Assembly (NCBI RefSeq): GCF_041296385.1
Contig: NC_091016.1
Coordinates: 20,249,497-20,313,496, forward strand
From: Aphelocoma coerulescens
Taxonomy: Eukaryota > Chordata > Aves > Passeriformes > Corvidae
Direction: 5' to 3'
Length of the DNA stretch: 64,000 nt
Shown here: piece after piece, positions 1 through 12,960 of the stretch
Position numbering within the stretch: the stretch's first letter is position 1
Layout: every line of letters begins with the position of its first letter
Notes under the pieces: generated by a model
Databases searched by the model: none
Told to the model about the DNA's origin: nothing
What the model saw: only the letters and a program-made list of their open reading frames with translations
Made by a program: the position numbers and the translations under genes

Positions 1-1550
1 GTATTGCTGCCAGGAGGCAATGTTGCAGACAGGGGCTACAGCTGTGGTCTCTGAAGGGACCTGGCCGCTCTGTCCATGTATCCTTTCCCTGTGTCTTGCA
101 GTGCTTGAAGGTACTAATTTGTTCACATTTTCCTCTGTTCATTAATGCGTTCTGTCCTTAAAAATTCAGTTTTTTAAAATAGTAATGTGTATTGTCTAGT
201 TGAAAGATTAATCACAAGGAGGGGCTTGAGGTGGGAAGGCTTTTCCGCAGAGGTTCCACGTGTTGTCAGCCAGTCACTCTTAGTGGCGGTTTCCAGTAGG
301 TCCCCTGACTTTTGGAAGTGACACTCAGTCTGACATGTGCCAGCCACGCAATCTACCAAGGCCTGCAAAGTGCAAATATTAACATAAACGCATATTAAGT
401 GTCTGTGTGTTAGCTCTTAGCTGAAACAGAGAGTGGGGGTTCTAGCAGAGGGAAACTAATAGCATTGGTTTACACTGGCTTGAGGATTTGGCCCATTACC
501 ATCTCCTTACACCCTTCTTAGAGGAGCTGCAAATTAGATAAGGGCTTTTCCTGGACCATGGCCAGTAATGGTATGTTTTGGCTGACTAGCAGTAAAGTTG
601 GGGAATCTTTCTCAAAAATCTTTCTGCTGGATAGCTGATCCCTCTACTTATTTAGTTAAATCCTCTATCCTAGTCCTGCCTCTCAGATAGATCTTCCTTC
701 TCAGCTGTCCCTTTGAAATCCAAGTGGATTTTGAAGAACATATCTGTGTTGTCTGCTCAGTCTGTCTTTTGGAGGAGGTCCTGGACCAGCAGCACCACAC
801 TGAGCAGAGCAAGGTCCCTGGCAGCACCTCACTCCCAGCCTGCCTGTATGGAGAAGGGGCAAAAGCCACTCCAGCACTTTCTGAAAAGCTCTAGTGTTAC
901 TGCACAAGTGCAAAACAAAGCCAAGCATGTGAAATAACACAGATGCTTCCAGAAAATGTCAACCTTCCTGCTCAAAGGGGGTGTACCTGTTCTGTGCCCA
1001 TCAGTGTGCTGGGGTGAGGGCCATGTGCTGAGCACCCCGCATGCTGTGGCCACCCCAGCAGCTCCTGAGTGTCCCCTGCAGTACTGCTGATGGTGTTCTG
1101 GGGGTTTTATCTGCTAAAAAAGCTGATTTTGTTTGTAGCATAATTTGATGGCAGTTTTCTTGGGTGTTTTTTTGCCTCTCTAATAAGTATGCTGTGAGTA
1201 CATCTGCAAGCATTCATATGTTAAGATAAAATTGCTGGTGGAGCTCATCTCCCCCTGTGCTACTGCTGCTACCTCCAGTAAATGCTTGTGTGCCTGCATG
1301 CTCATGTACAGACAGATGCATGTGCACAGCACCTGATCCTGCTTCTTAATTATTTTTAGCCCAATTCCCAGAGTTGTTCTGCTTCCTGCTGATGAATGGG
1401 AAATTCTAGTAGTGCTGTTTCGTTTCACCGGCCTCTCAAGTGTAGAAATTATGGTAAATTTGAGAACAAGTGAGATTAGATTGATAGTTACACCTCCTTC
1501 TTTAATTAGACAACCATGGAATCTGTGGAGATAAGGGAGGGGAATAAGAA

Positions 1551-1564
1551 TTTACCATGGTGAC
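1551..1564 (+). promoter_or_regulatory. X-box-like palindrome
   Basis: TTTACCATGGTGAC matches the RFX X-box in 12 of 14 positions and contains the near-palindrome TTACCATGGTGA. Non-repetitive DNA surrounds it. Only motif similarity supports it. Confidence 0.25.
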
Positions 1565-1862
1565 AGCGCTGGAGGTTCTTTCTTTTCCGTCCTTTCTTGC
1601 CTGTCTGTTCTCACTGACAGTAGCCCCTTTCGCGATGTGGGGTTTATTTACAACTGCCCTGACTGTGCTACATCAATGGTTTCCCTGACCTTGGCTCAGT
1701 GATTATGCAACAGAGCATTGTAAATTATCTTGTCACCAGAACCTCTATTTAGGCAAGTATAATCACTTCCTTGTAAGATCCCAGGCCTGGTGTACAGAAA
1801 CAAAAAAATCTACGGCATAATAATGAGCGCAGCACACTGTTAGGGATGAAAAAGCCCCTCCG

Positions 1863-2294
1863 CCATATGGAAAACTACCACACACTGGTGCTGGGAACCT
1901 GAACGTCAGGAATTTGTGCAGAATGCTTAGCAATTTTTGGCTAAAAGGTGTAAATTACTATCTGTAGCTGCCCTATAAAATGCAGCACGTCCCGTCCTTT
2001 CTGTGATGCAGCACTGAGCCTCTCTGTGCCCCGCTGCAGTGACACTTGGCAGTACTGTGATCCCTCCCTGGTGGTGCTTCTGCAGGCTCCATATTGCAGG
2101 GTGCCTTCTTCGCCTTATTGGCTCCCTGATCAATGTGACTTGCAGCCCGGCTTTTCCGCACCCATGGCAATAAAACATGTAATGCTGGCTCTTTCCGAAG
2201 CATCAGAGGGGCGGGGCGGAGCGATCGCGTTCTGCTTGCTCCTGGCAAATCCCATTATGGAGATGAGGTATCAAGTGGCCGCGTGGCTGCAGGT
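1863..2294 (+). promoter_or_regulatory. Possible small promoter or enhancer cluster
   Basis: Within 430 bases lie a CArG-like CCATATGG (1863-1870), a TATA-like CTATAAAA (1973-1980), a double GC box GGGGCGGGGCGG (2208-2219) and a donor-like CAG/GTGGGT (GT at 2293-2294). A transcript starting about 30 bases after the TATA would have a first exon of about 290 bases. No conserved coding frame is apparent, so a long non-coding RNA or enhancer is the most one can suggest. Confidence 0.25.
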
Positions 2295-3164
2295 GGGTAT
2301 GTGCACACATGTGCATACTGATTCCTTCAAGGAAATGTATCCTCGCTTGGCTTTGCAAGCTGGGCTGCAGGAGATGCGATAGGGATGGGCTCTGATAGGG
2401 ATGGCTGTGTCCAGCTCGCTCGAGCCAATTTCAGATGCAGCATAGCTGCTAATGCCAAACCTGTTCTTGTGTTTGTTTTGCTTCAGCTGAGAATTACACC
2501 TTCCCTTCTTGTATCTTGAATGATGGGAAATGTCCCTCCCATGAAACACCCCTTCAGTATATCTCTAGACAAACTCATCAGGAACTTCTCATTTCTCTCT
2601 CCAAAACCTTGAATGTAAAACCTTGGGCTGCTGAATTATTATTACTGTATCTGAGGGAATCACACTATCTTGTTCTTACTCCAGAGATTTTACAATTAGT
2701 CCTCCAGCACAGTACCTTCTCCTCTCCCTCTCCATAGTAACAGGGGAACTGTTATTTTTGTATATTTGTTAGGAATGTAGTTAGCATTCACTGAATAAAC
2801 TCAGAAAGCAATATTTCACGTAGAATAATTATGAATATGTATTTACTTGAATAAGCTGTTGATTTTGCATGAATTCTGCACACTGTTTCTTAGGCAAATA
2901 TGCTAATGATTGATGTGTGAAAATTTACTTTATTTTGGGCTTGTCAGACTAACTAACACAGTGATCCAAATCCAGAAAATTATTTCCTTACGCCTAAGGA
3001 ACCATAACAATTACAGGAATATTCCAGGGAAGTTGATTACTAATACATCAAACCCTTCTCTATGGACATGATGATTTTACAGCGATATTTCCAAACAAAA
3101 TTTACTTTGCTCCTGTCTCTTGGCATTGATATTCAATCAAGTCCTCATGGTTGTATGAGCTGCA

Positions 3165-3828
3165 CCAGGAGACCATTAGATCACATCACATTAGAATCCT
3201 TTCACATGGTCTCTGTGACAAAACCTGGGGACAACACCGTGGGCAGTGATGCACTGAAAGGGGCAGTGCCAGAGGGCCATGGCCACCTCAGCAGGCACTG
3301 GGGAGCAGTGGGTGTTGTTTACCTAAACTTCAAGGAGGCTTTTGACAGCTTTCTGTAGTATAGGTGCTGGAGACAAGAGGACTGAGCAGGAGGATGAGTG
3401 GAAAATTGGCTGGACTACAGGGCTCCAGGTGTTTCATGCAGCAGAGGGCTGAAGGTATTCCGTGCAGCACATCAGAGCTGAAATAGTGACTGGTTACTGG
3501 TGGTGCTCCTCAGGGGTCACTACAGGGTCTGATGTTATTTAATGGCTTCATTAAAGCTGGACAATGGAGTGGGATGGAACCTCTCCAAGTTCACTGATGA
3601 CCCAAAACTGGTGGAAGAGTCAATGCACTGAAGGGCAGGGGGGCATTGAAGAGAGATGACAACTAGCTGGAGAAATGGGCTGACAAAAACTTTATGAAGT
3701 TCAACAAAGGCAAATGCAAAATCCTGCACCCAGTAAAGAGTAATGTCCTGGAACAGCACAGGCTGGGCTTGCTAGAAAGCAGCTTTCAAGGCAAGACCCA
3801 GGGGTCCTGGCAGACAACAAGCTGATGG
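3165..3828 (+). mobile_element. CR1 LINE fragment, reverse-transcriptase part
   Basis: The translation near 3310-3357 gives VVYLNFKEAFDS, recognisable as the CR1 reverse-transcriptase motif usually read VVYLDFSKAFDT; the catalytic Asp is replaced by Asn. Downstream, a broken version of the next CR1 segments follows: a GVPQGS-like stretch near 3505-3530 and KFTDDPKL at 3587-3610, where the paired Asp residues survive. Next come the CR1 regions encoding the 'leave-taking' text of the LINE (aaatgggctgac, tgaagttcaacaa). Stops and frameshifts make it a dead copy. The 5' boundary is approximate, since similarity fades before about 3,165. Confidence 0.8.
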
Positions 3829-4016
3829 TGGTGAGGCACTGGCACAGGTTGCCCAGAGCCATTGTGGGTGCCCCATCCCTGGAAGTGTTCAAGGCCAGGT
3901 TGGATTATGCATTGAGCAACCTGGTCAATGGAAGATGTCCCTGCCCATGGTGGGGGACTGGAACAATGTGATCTTTAAGGTCCTTTCCAACTCAAGCCAT
4001 GGTATGGTTCTATACT
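3829..4016 (+). mobile_element. CR1 3' end inserted between two older CR1 pieces
   Basis: The segment begins GTGAGGCACTGGCACAGGTT and continues through the standard CR1 3' text (ccctggaagtgttcaaggcc, then gagcaacctggtc), ending in a degenerate GGTTCTATAC tail. Sequence on both sides belongs to CR1 regions that normally lie upstream of a 3' end, so this is either a nested insertion or two adjoining copies. It is short and 5'-truncated, as most avian CR1 copies are. Confidence 0.8.
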
Positions 4017-4440
4017 GGGTCAAGTTCAGCAAAAAACACCAGGATGCTCAGGGTGCTAGAGCGTATGGAGTACAAGGACAGGCGGAGAAAACTGGTTGTT
4101 CATCTGGAGAAGAGATGGCTCAGGGAGTATCTTACTGCTCTCTGTAACTACCTAATGAATGGTTATAGACAAGATGGAGCCAGACTCTTCTTGGGGGTGC
4201 ACAGCAAAAGGCAAGGGGCAGTGAATGCCAATCCCATTAGATATACGGAGAAAAGCTTCATGGAGAAGATGATCAAGCACTAGAACAAGTGCTCAGAGAG
4301 GTTTTAAGCTCTCTATTCTTGGATATACTCAAAACCTAATTGGATAAGGCCCTGAGTACCCCCATGTCACTTCAAAGCTGACCCTATTTTGAGCAGGAGT
4401 ATGGACCAGACATGAAAGCTCCTTTCCAGCTTATTTTATG
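4017..4440 (+). mobile_element. Older CR1 LINE fragment including its own 3' end
   Basis: Similarity to CR1 resumes with the 'ttcag...aaaaaacacc' and 'gctcagggtgctagagc' text and the 'tggagaagagatggctc' segment near 4105. It then reaches a second 3' terminal region near 4310-4425 (ggatatactcaaaacc, then ttgagcaggagtatggacc). This 3' end belongs to a different, more diverged CR1 type from that at 3829-4016. About 200 bases of the usual CR1 consensus between 3828 and 4017 are missing, so a deletion accompanied or followed the insertion. Confidence 0.75.
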
Positions 4441-7400
4441 GAGAGTTTATGGTGAACACTTCTAGTGGATTTTGCACTTGGAAAACGACTCCTTTTATCT
4501 GTATTTTGGATATCTTTCATGTCACAGTAAATTTCACCAGAAAGGCATCCAAAGAATGGGAGTTTTGCCAAAGAAAATGAATGCTGAGACTAATTTGTAT
4601 CATGACAGTCTGGCTATGAATTTATAATTGTATCACTCTAAGCCCTGACTGGTTACCTACAGTTCTCTGTAGCTGAACATTAATCACCAGCTGCTAGGGA
4701 TGAAAACCTTCCGGAGCTTTCATCCCCAAGTTGTGGGGGATGCAAGCTCTGCCCTTCAGTGGGCAGCCACAGTCCCTGGCTCTGTGTTTCCAGCCTCCCT
4801 ACCTGCACTGAGCAGCCTGTGCAACCCCACGTAGGTCTGGAGATCTGTGACTGCTCCTCAGAGCAAGCATCAAGGAGCCAAACTGCAGCCTTAGTGTCTC
4901 CCACACCAGTTGTGTGTGGAGAACTATGCAGAGAACTGCCCAGCTGTCCCGAGTGTTAGTCATTGGGCATTGTGCTGTTGATATAAATGGCACCAAGATT
5001 TCACAGTTCCCTTCCCTTGCACATGTGCATTCAAATCCTAGAGGCAACGTTTAATGCAAAAATAAATAAGCAGGTTTGCACAAAACAACTGGAGGGGTTT
5101 TTTTTTGTGCTTTTCTTTTTGAAATGTGAATGGGACTTTGCTTGCAAACTAAATTTAGTTTTTCAGTCCTGATGATGAACCAGAAAGAACCATCTTGACG
5201 TGAGTTTGTATCTGGAGGAGCATGCTTTGCACTTTGCTCGGCCATTTCAGTGGCAGGGCACCTATTCTTCCAATTCTCTGGCTGATGTGCTCAATGAAGC
5301 ATACACAGAGAAGTCCTCCAAATTGTTTAATAAGCTTTCTTAAGCCCACAAAGATCATTTTAATCTCTGTTTGTATGGCAAACAAATATGTAAGAAGAAT
5401 TAAACTAGTGGGTAGCTCCATGTTACAAGACTTTTTAGCACTGCTCTATTAATGTGACTGATTGAGTACAAGATGTGTTGCTTGCCATTTCCTGGAATAA
5501 AAAAATGAGCTGTTGAGTCTTAATGTGCTATTCCAATTATGGTTATAAAATACTGAATCAAGTCTTTCTTTAAAAAAAAAAAAGAGAACCATTTGGAATT
5601 AAACAGTTCGACAGAATTAATAATGATTCCAGATGGGCCTGTATTTGGCACTAAGAAGTGTGTGAAAGGAAACATTTTCAACCAGAAGCTTGAATGATTT
5701 ATAAGAGTTCTTGAGAGATTTTTCACTAGTAAAGATGCCCTTTCAGCCTCTGCACATTTGGAGCTAACAAAGGAAGTGACACTCAGTGAGTGAAAATCTT
5801 GGCATTGGTGAAAAACACACATATGTTCACAAGCAGAAGTGACTGAAATAGCACAATTAGCAAAGCCAGGTTCTTGACACACTCTCGGTTCCTTGTTTCC
5901 CTATGAGTAAAAGAGGAAGAGTTCCTCACCTTGAAAAGGTACTGAAAATAGGAGATCTTTTGTGACTGTCGGGTAAATGGATACCATGGTGCTGATACCT
6001 GTAGCAGTATGGTGAGAATAAAAGCAGCTTCTGCTTGCAAGTTAAACCTTTTCTTGGGTCTGGAAGAGACGAGACACGGCCAAAAAGAGAGAGGTCTATG
6101 TTTGACAACAATTATTTTAGTATCTAATATTGGAGAGACTCGGAACTGCTGGGAGCAGCACGAAGCAGAGTTACAAGCTCTTATCCAAAAATGAACACTA
6201 TCTAATGAACTATGGTCTCCCTCTTCCATAGCATCCCTGTTATAACCACAAACTATTTGGCAGGCATTTAACTTTCTTAAGTGTGAGTTAGCAGTTGGAA
6301 TTAGGGAAAAAGTTAGCGTTGTGTGGTCAATAAGCCTCTTTACTGGTCACCATGATTCATGGATTATATTAAATGGAGGAACAAGGAAACAGATTACTCA
6401 CACTTCATGTCCTACATCAAATCAATTATTAATAGACAGCTGGGTATCTGACTGCCTTGTACTCTGTTATGAACTTGTGGGAATGATGAGCAGCAAAGCA
6501 GAAGTTAATAGACTGCCCCAAACCACTTTTTTTACCAATTACAGTGTTAGCCTGGTGTCAGTTAATGGAAATTACTGAACTTCGCATCCTGCCTTCTTCT
6601 GTGATTTACAACCCAGTCCTTGATCAAGACTTTAGGGAGGATGTCTTCTGCAGGGGGAGTGGAAACGACAACATATGGCTTCTGTCTCATATTACATCCA
6701 TTTGTAACCTGCAGATTTAACTTCTTTTCTTCCTATAAAGCCTGAGACATCCCCTCCTCCCTACACCCCAGTGCAGCTAGATCCCAATGCCACAGGATCT
6801 ATCCTTGCCAAATTCCTCTCCTTTTATTCCAATGTCCCTTTCCTTTATTTCACCACTTTAACACTTTCTGTCTGCTAATGCCAGTCTTTCTTTGCACATA
6901 TGACTGCCCAATTATTCATAATTTCTGGGCCCAGGTTCAACAAGTCTGCTTGAAAATGATAGTTGCTCTGCACACACAACTTCCCTTCCTATTGGTGGTC
7001 CCAAGGCTTGTATCAGGCTCCTTTTCAATGAATAAATGGCATTCTTATTTACCTGGTTTAAAATATTAAAATATTGTTCCACACGCACGTGATTGGATTC
7101 CATTTCTTCCTAGGGCCATCATGTGCTGACAGTCACGTGGTTTTATCCTGTGAGTGTCATGATCCTTATTATAATTTAAAGGCAGAAGTAATGGGATCAG
7201 GAATTTCGTTCACTAATTCCAGTTGTTGAAAATAACCAAGAATTAGCCTTTAATGTTTCAATTTTAATTGCATCTTGGTAGTTAAGCAGTATATCTCTAC
7301 CTTCTGTTAAGTCTAAACTTAAGAAGCATCGAAACTGGTCCTTTCATGTTGGAACCCTGGGTTCAGAGAATTTCAGTCTTTCACTTTAATACTTTCACTT

Positions 7401-10400
7401 CCTGAATTTTCCAGGCCTTCTGTTCTTTCCCCTTTACTGCTGCATGACCTTGGGAAAAATCAAAATAAACCCAAACCTTGCAGCCTGCATGTTGGATGTA
7501 GGAGAGTGCCCGTGCTGTCCATGTACTCTGTGCTCTGCAGGTTGTGCTCCCTGCTCGCTTCTGCTTCGAGTGCTGTGAGCACAGGCACAGCTTCTCCTTC
7601 ATCCTCACCATGAATTTATCCCTTCTAAAGGGGTTCACAAGGTTGCTCAGTTCCTTCTTGTTCTTGTTGTGTGCTCTTTTGCTAAAAAGATTGGTAGAGA
7701 ATCTGATCATGTGCTTTTTCTTCTCTCTGCCTTATTCAGCAGCCTATGTGGAGTGAAATGTATCGTGTTGTCCACAGTTCTGTAACTTTTCCATTCATCC
7801 AGTATGTTCAGATGAATCTGACTTTCTGGTGTTTAAACCAAAACTCATCCAAGCAGATGGAAAAATTTCTAATTCCCTCACTTTCTGGGCCTCATAAACT
7901 TGGCTTGTCTCTGCGAGTCCTTGCACCTTTTGTACAATTATTTGTAACTTTGCAAAGTCATTCGGAAGTTTTCTAAATGTTGCCCAAATGAAATATCAGG
8001 GCTTCACACCCCCTCTGTGGAGCTGTAGATGAGCTAGAAAACTCAGAAAATTTGTTCTGCTGAATAAAAGAATACTAAAGATTTGGAGTTAATGTTGGGC
8101 TTAGGCAGGCAGAGCAAAGCACCAGCAACTCTGCCTAGGAAATGTAGGGAGAAAAGCCAAACCTCATAAACATTTCCTTTCAAGGAAAATAGGTTTTGAA
8201 ACAATGTAAATAAAGACATTACCGAAACCATGTTTTTCTTCTAGCACAGCACCATCCAGAAAGGATGGTATTTTCCATTTAGGAAATAAAGAAGTCTATG
8301 AAAAACTATCAAAATCTATCAGAAGCAAAGCAATCTGGACAAGAATAGGAACAATCAAATTATAATTAACCTTATATTTTTAGGATTGCAGGAGCTGCCT
8401 GTGGGTTTTTGTTTCATTGTTTTTGTGGTGGGTTTTTGCTTTGCAGGTCTCATTTTCTGACGAAAGATCAACAGAATTTTCAACCTATGCTTTTGTACAT
8501 GTTTCTGTAAAGTAGCAGATGCTAACGCTAGCATTTATTCGCAAAAACAACCCCAGATTTGAATGAGCCACTGGGAAAAATACAACCTTGCTGCTGCTCT
8601 TTGCTAAGAGAGCCTTCCCACCTTTTCCTGGCGCAGCCCATGATAAGGGTTTGAGTTGGGACTTGAATCCTGCAAGACCCTGTGGCAGGCTGGGTTATTC
8701 GCTTACTGATAGCTGTGTTGCAGTAGTGTGACACAAGCTTCAGGTCTGCACCTGCATGGCATTACCTAATTTCTGGGATATGTTCTCCCATCCTTCACAA
8801 CCCCTTTCAGTTATGCATGAGAGGCTTCTAGCCATTCCCTAGTGATTGGGAAAGGAGAGGGTAGTTCCCAGCCCATTCCTTGGTCTCTATCAAATCCTTC
8901 CTGCCCCAGTGGCAGAATCCCAGGGAGTAAAAAATAAAATGAGGGGAAAGGCTGTACTTCTAATGTAGATGCTGGGTCACTAAATAACTCCCTGGGTTTG
9001 CAGGCACACAACACCTGTGGGAAAGGAAAAGCTACAAACGTGAAGTGATTGTTTATAGGTACGATTTTTCATCTTAAAAATGCAAATTTGCAGCAGAACC
9101 ACACGTACCGGAAAAAGGCGTTTGAATGAACTGGCAGATAGATTCTAAAGCCCACTAGAAAGTGAAGCTCACTTCTGCTTTCCCAGTTGCCTAGGTGATT
9201 AACATGAGACAAACAGAGCTCTTCCTATGGTTAATCTTCAATCCTTAAGACAAAGAGTTTTTTGGCTTCGTGTTGCAAGATGTGAAGGTATTTCAACAGC
9301 CGGATTTCACCAGAGCTCTGCCCTCCTCCTGGCCCTTTGCTTGTACGGCATTTCTGCTGCGAAGGTCACCTTACAGTCACTATCTGAGCACCCTTTCTTA
9401 GGGCCAGGAGGGGACACTGTCCCTGGGGGCAACCAAGTTCAGCGGTGTGTGCCTGTATGTAAAGCTCCCAGGAGTTAAAAATACCGAGCCACACACAATT
9501 ATCTTTAGTGCCATTAACACCCTGCAAGCACCAGAGCGGCAAAAGGTGGCTGGCCGTGAGAAAGAGCAGATTGCTGGGCTGGAAATCAGAACACCAAACC
9601 GTGCAACTCTGAGCTCGTCTACTGATTTCTAATCCTCCTGCTATTCTTCCTCTGCCGTCTCTGTTTGGAGAGCAGGTCCTTTGTGACAGGGATGGCTCTC
9701 CGTGGGTGTTTGTACAGTGCACGGCACAATAGGCCCCAATCCCCATGGATGGCTCCCAAACACAGAGCCTTCGGATGAGGATTCTGGTACAGAAATCACC
9801 CTGTGTGATGGTTCAGAAAACCCGCTTCTGCTGCGTTTTTCCTTCTCTTTTCTAAGGATTTCAGGCTGCTCGTAAAGCAACATCAACACGAGACATGGAA
9901 ATGCTGCTGCCCTTCCGTGACAGATCAGGAAAGAGAGCTACAAAAATGTGGAATGAGTTTCTCGGTTTATATAGCAAACAGGCTTTTTTCCCCCCTCTCT
10001 CCCCCAGCTCAGTATTACAAAGAGGCAAAACCTTTTTCAAAACGAAAAATTCCCTGCATGTCTTCAAGGTTTTGCCTCCTGCTTCCTCTCCCTCTTCCTG
10101 GGCTGGTAGAAGCTGCCACATCTGCAAATATGTGCTTCCTTTAATGTCTTCACTTTCTTCCATGATTCTCTGCTGACCTCTGGAAACTCTCCAGGGATTA
10201 CTGGAGCAAATTTTAGCTGGGGAAAAATGGTCTCTTCTTTGCAGAGGCAGCCACTGAACATGTATGTTATGCCTAATCCATGCTGAGGTTATGAACACCT
10301 GCATCCACCTAGCCCGATTTACCCACAAATTAGGATTTCTTTTTGTGAGATAGCAAATTTTTTGTGAGGCTTGAACATCCAGAGATTGATAGTAATTGGA

Positions 10401-12644
10401 TTTAATTTTTTTTTTAATTGGGAAGCAAAAGCAACATCATCACTCTTCATTTAACCTCTCAGCTCCGTGGTGGAGGAGACAAAATGGAACAGGATCTATT
10501 CTAAAGATGGACAAATAGAGGTGAGGGATTACAGTACAATTTATCTGGCTCCTACAGAACTCAGAGGTGAGGGATTAAGCCGGTGGTGCTTGGGCTAAAG
10601 CAGCCCATCACCTGCTTGCTATCCAGGAGGGGAAACCATTTCCTTAGGGCCAAAAACTTTCCATTACGCTGCAGGGCAAAACGGAGAGCTGCCTTTTCCA
10701 TCCTGTGTGCTGTGCATGAATTTGAAGGTGCTTCAAAATGGGAGGTTTTTTAAAAAAACAAACAAACAAACAAATAAAAGAAAAAAGGAGAAGAAGTTAT
10801 TTCAGACATATTTCCTGGGTTGTTGTTTGTGTTTGATGTTTTCAGCTGTAGCCAAGTGGAACGAGGCAAATGCAGCCCTGGCTGCGGCGCTCTGTTTTCC
10901 TGGCTGGCAGGGACACCTAGTGGGTAGGACAACGTGTGCTGGTGGAGGCAGGGGAAAACACGCGGTCTTGACTCCCCACCAAGGGCAATATTTCATTTTC
11001 TGAGTCATGGTAGTGCCTAATTGCTGCTCATGTTATCCTTTGGAATTAGCATGGAGTCGGGAGCAGTTTACAGCCAAACCTCCTTCAAGGAACAGTGAGT
11101 GTAATGTGAGAAGGTGATCTGAGCAGTGTTACCCAAACTACTGCTAACAGGAACCGCTGCCAGCCTGCCTTTTGTGCAATTGATTCTTTTGAAGCCTGCT
11201 ACAGTCATAATAACACCTACACGGGCTCTGTGTGAGAGCTGACTCGGTGGTGGCGTGATTCATCTCTGTCTGCAGTTACGCCTTCCACGGGGTGTTGCAT
11301 CGGGGCCACTTTTATTCTCTTGCAGACACCTACAAAATGACATTTACTGCTGCTCACAGTGGGACAGCTTCAGCAGGAAAAAACAGCAGGAAGCTCAAAA
11401 AGAAGAGGAAGGCAGTGTGACCAGCTGCCGCCCCCAAAGCAGCAGGGCTGTTCGGAGTCAGGGCCAGGCCCAAATCCCTCCTGCCTCCTCACTGCTCGCA
11501 GCACAGGTCGGGCTTTGCTGGCCCTGTCCCTCAAGCTGTTTCCCAGATCGGATCCTTGATTGCATTCCCTCCACTCGTGTTTTTATGGGAAGAGGTTGTT
11601 GAGTAATTTCTTTGTTTCCGTTGTGGGGCTGTGGACAACTTTTTTCCTGGCCTCTTCCCAAGCACCTGTCTGAGAGGGCTGGCATGAAGATGCTACGTTC
11701 CAGATCGGTGGCAGCCCTAAAATCCTCCAGCCCGTGCCAGAAGCAGAGACATTATATGAGAGATTTCATGCAGGGAAAAAAACAAACCCCCTTTATAAAC
11801 ATGGTAATTTTTGTTTGTTTTAGATACTTTTCCTGTGCAAACTATAAAATGCAGAGGCTGGGAAGAAGCAGCCTGCAGCCACCACTCTGGGGCTGTAGGC
11901 CCCAAAAAGATTCTTACCCTTAAAAATATAAGATGAACTGCAGCTTTTTATTCAGAAACAGATCATCTAAATAGCAAGAAGCAGTTATGCTCTGGACATC
12001 TTGAAATCATCTTCTTCTGATCTAATTATGTGCCAGCAGTAAAACTGACACAGTTATGGTTATTAAGCACTTTTCCTTTTTTCCACCTTTTACCAGAAAT
12101 TCTGTCTTAGGATTAACAGGCACTTGCATCATTTCAGTCCTATGTGCTGTATTAAGGAGCATCTACATCATCAGCAAATATTTTTATTGTGCTGACACTG
12201 CACACAAAGTGGAATGGGAAGGTACAGAGCTTTATTTTTTTTCCTCTGGACTCTCAACATAATTTGAATAGCTTATGCCTCATAAGTTCCTTCATTAAAG
12301 AAGGAGACTTATTTCCCATTTAATGAAATTAATAAATTTGAAGGAAGGGGTAAAAAATACTTCTTTCTGACATAGCTACACAGTTTTGTAGCAGGACCTA
12401 CATATCTGTATTCTAAGTACTGATGATGGGGAGAAACAGTAGAAAATATATTTAATAAGACTTTTGGCACTAATAACCTGAATTCATACATATAAGCTGG
12501 CAAAATGCAGTTTATGCAAAATTATGATTATCAGTGTGTATACAAATAGATGAAAAAACTCCTGAAGTATTATTGCAAATGACTCAGTGTCAAACTGGAA
12601 GGAAATTTCAAGAGAGCATTCCAAGCAGATGTGCAGAGATCTTC
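4441..12644. other. Gene-free DNA
   Basis: No recognisable gene or transposon. The longest open frames (minus strand 5783-6229 and 9861-10328) have no known motif and no conserved-looking composition. Confidence 0.6.
10752..10775 (+). repeat. (AAAC)n simple repeat
   Basis: An A-run leads into four AAAC units and an AAAT unit. Ordinary microsatellite. Confidence 0.9.
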
Positions 12645-12960
12645 AGAACTGATTTTAGTCAATATTTTTATTAGTGATTTTCAGGATAAATATAGAGTAC
12701 ACTTATGAAATTTGCTCAGTCTGGCAGGCAGGATCAGGATGTGAAATGCCAAATTGAAGAGATGGTCTCAGATCAACAAGATGAAGTTCACTAATGACAA
12801 ATATGAAGTGCTACACTGAAGAGGGAGATATCAAACGCATAAATATGAATTGAGAAATAATCAGCTCAGCGTCAATATGAGAAAATGATACTGTGTGTAT
12901 AGTGGTTCATAAATTAAATATGACTCAACAATGTGATTATGCTGCAAAATTTGCTAATCC
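12645..12960 (+). mobile_element. Ancient CR1/L3-like LINE fragment
   Basis: The stretch matches, with many substitutions, the reverse-transcriptase region of old amniote CR1 elements. Landmarks are tcaatatttttattagtga (a FNIFISDL-like frame), aaatttgctcagtctggc, agatcaacaagatgaagttc, and ttcataaattaaatatgact followed by caacaatgtgat. Reading frames are broken throughout. Similarity may continue, with gaps, to about 13,010. The style (AT-rich, 'tggtctcagatcaacaag') resembles reptile-type CR1 more than the young avian CR1 elsewhere in this window, so it is probably much older. Confidence 0.65.

Larger units (their letters stand above)
1..3164. other. Gene-free DNA
   Basis: No coding exon, RNA gene or repeat could be recognised apart from the motif clusters listed at 1551 and 1863-2294. 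Open frames are short and show no domain. Confidence 0.6.

Noticed and set aside
10905..10925. Possible second CTCF core (caccta gtggg text)
   Set aside because: Several core positions mismatch, including the needed GGC.
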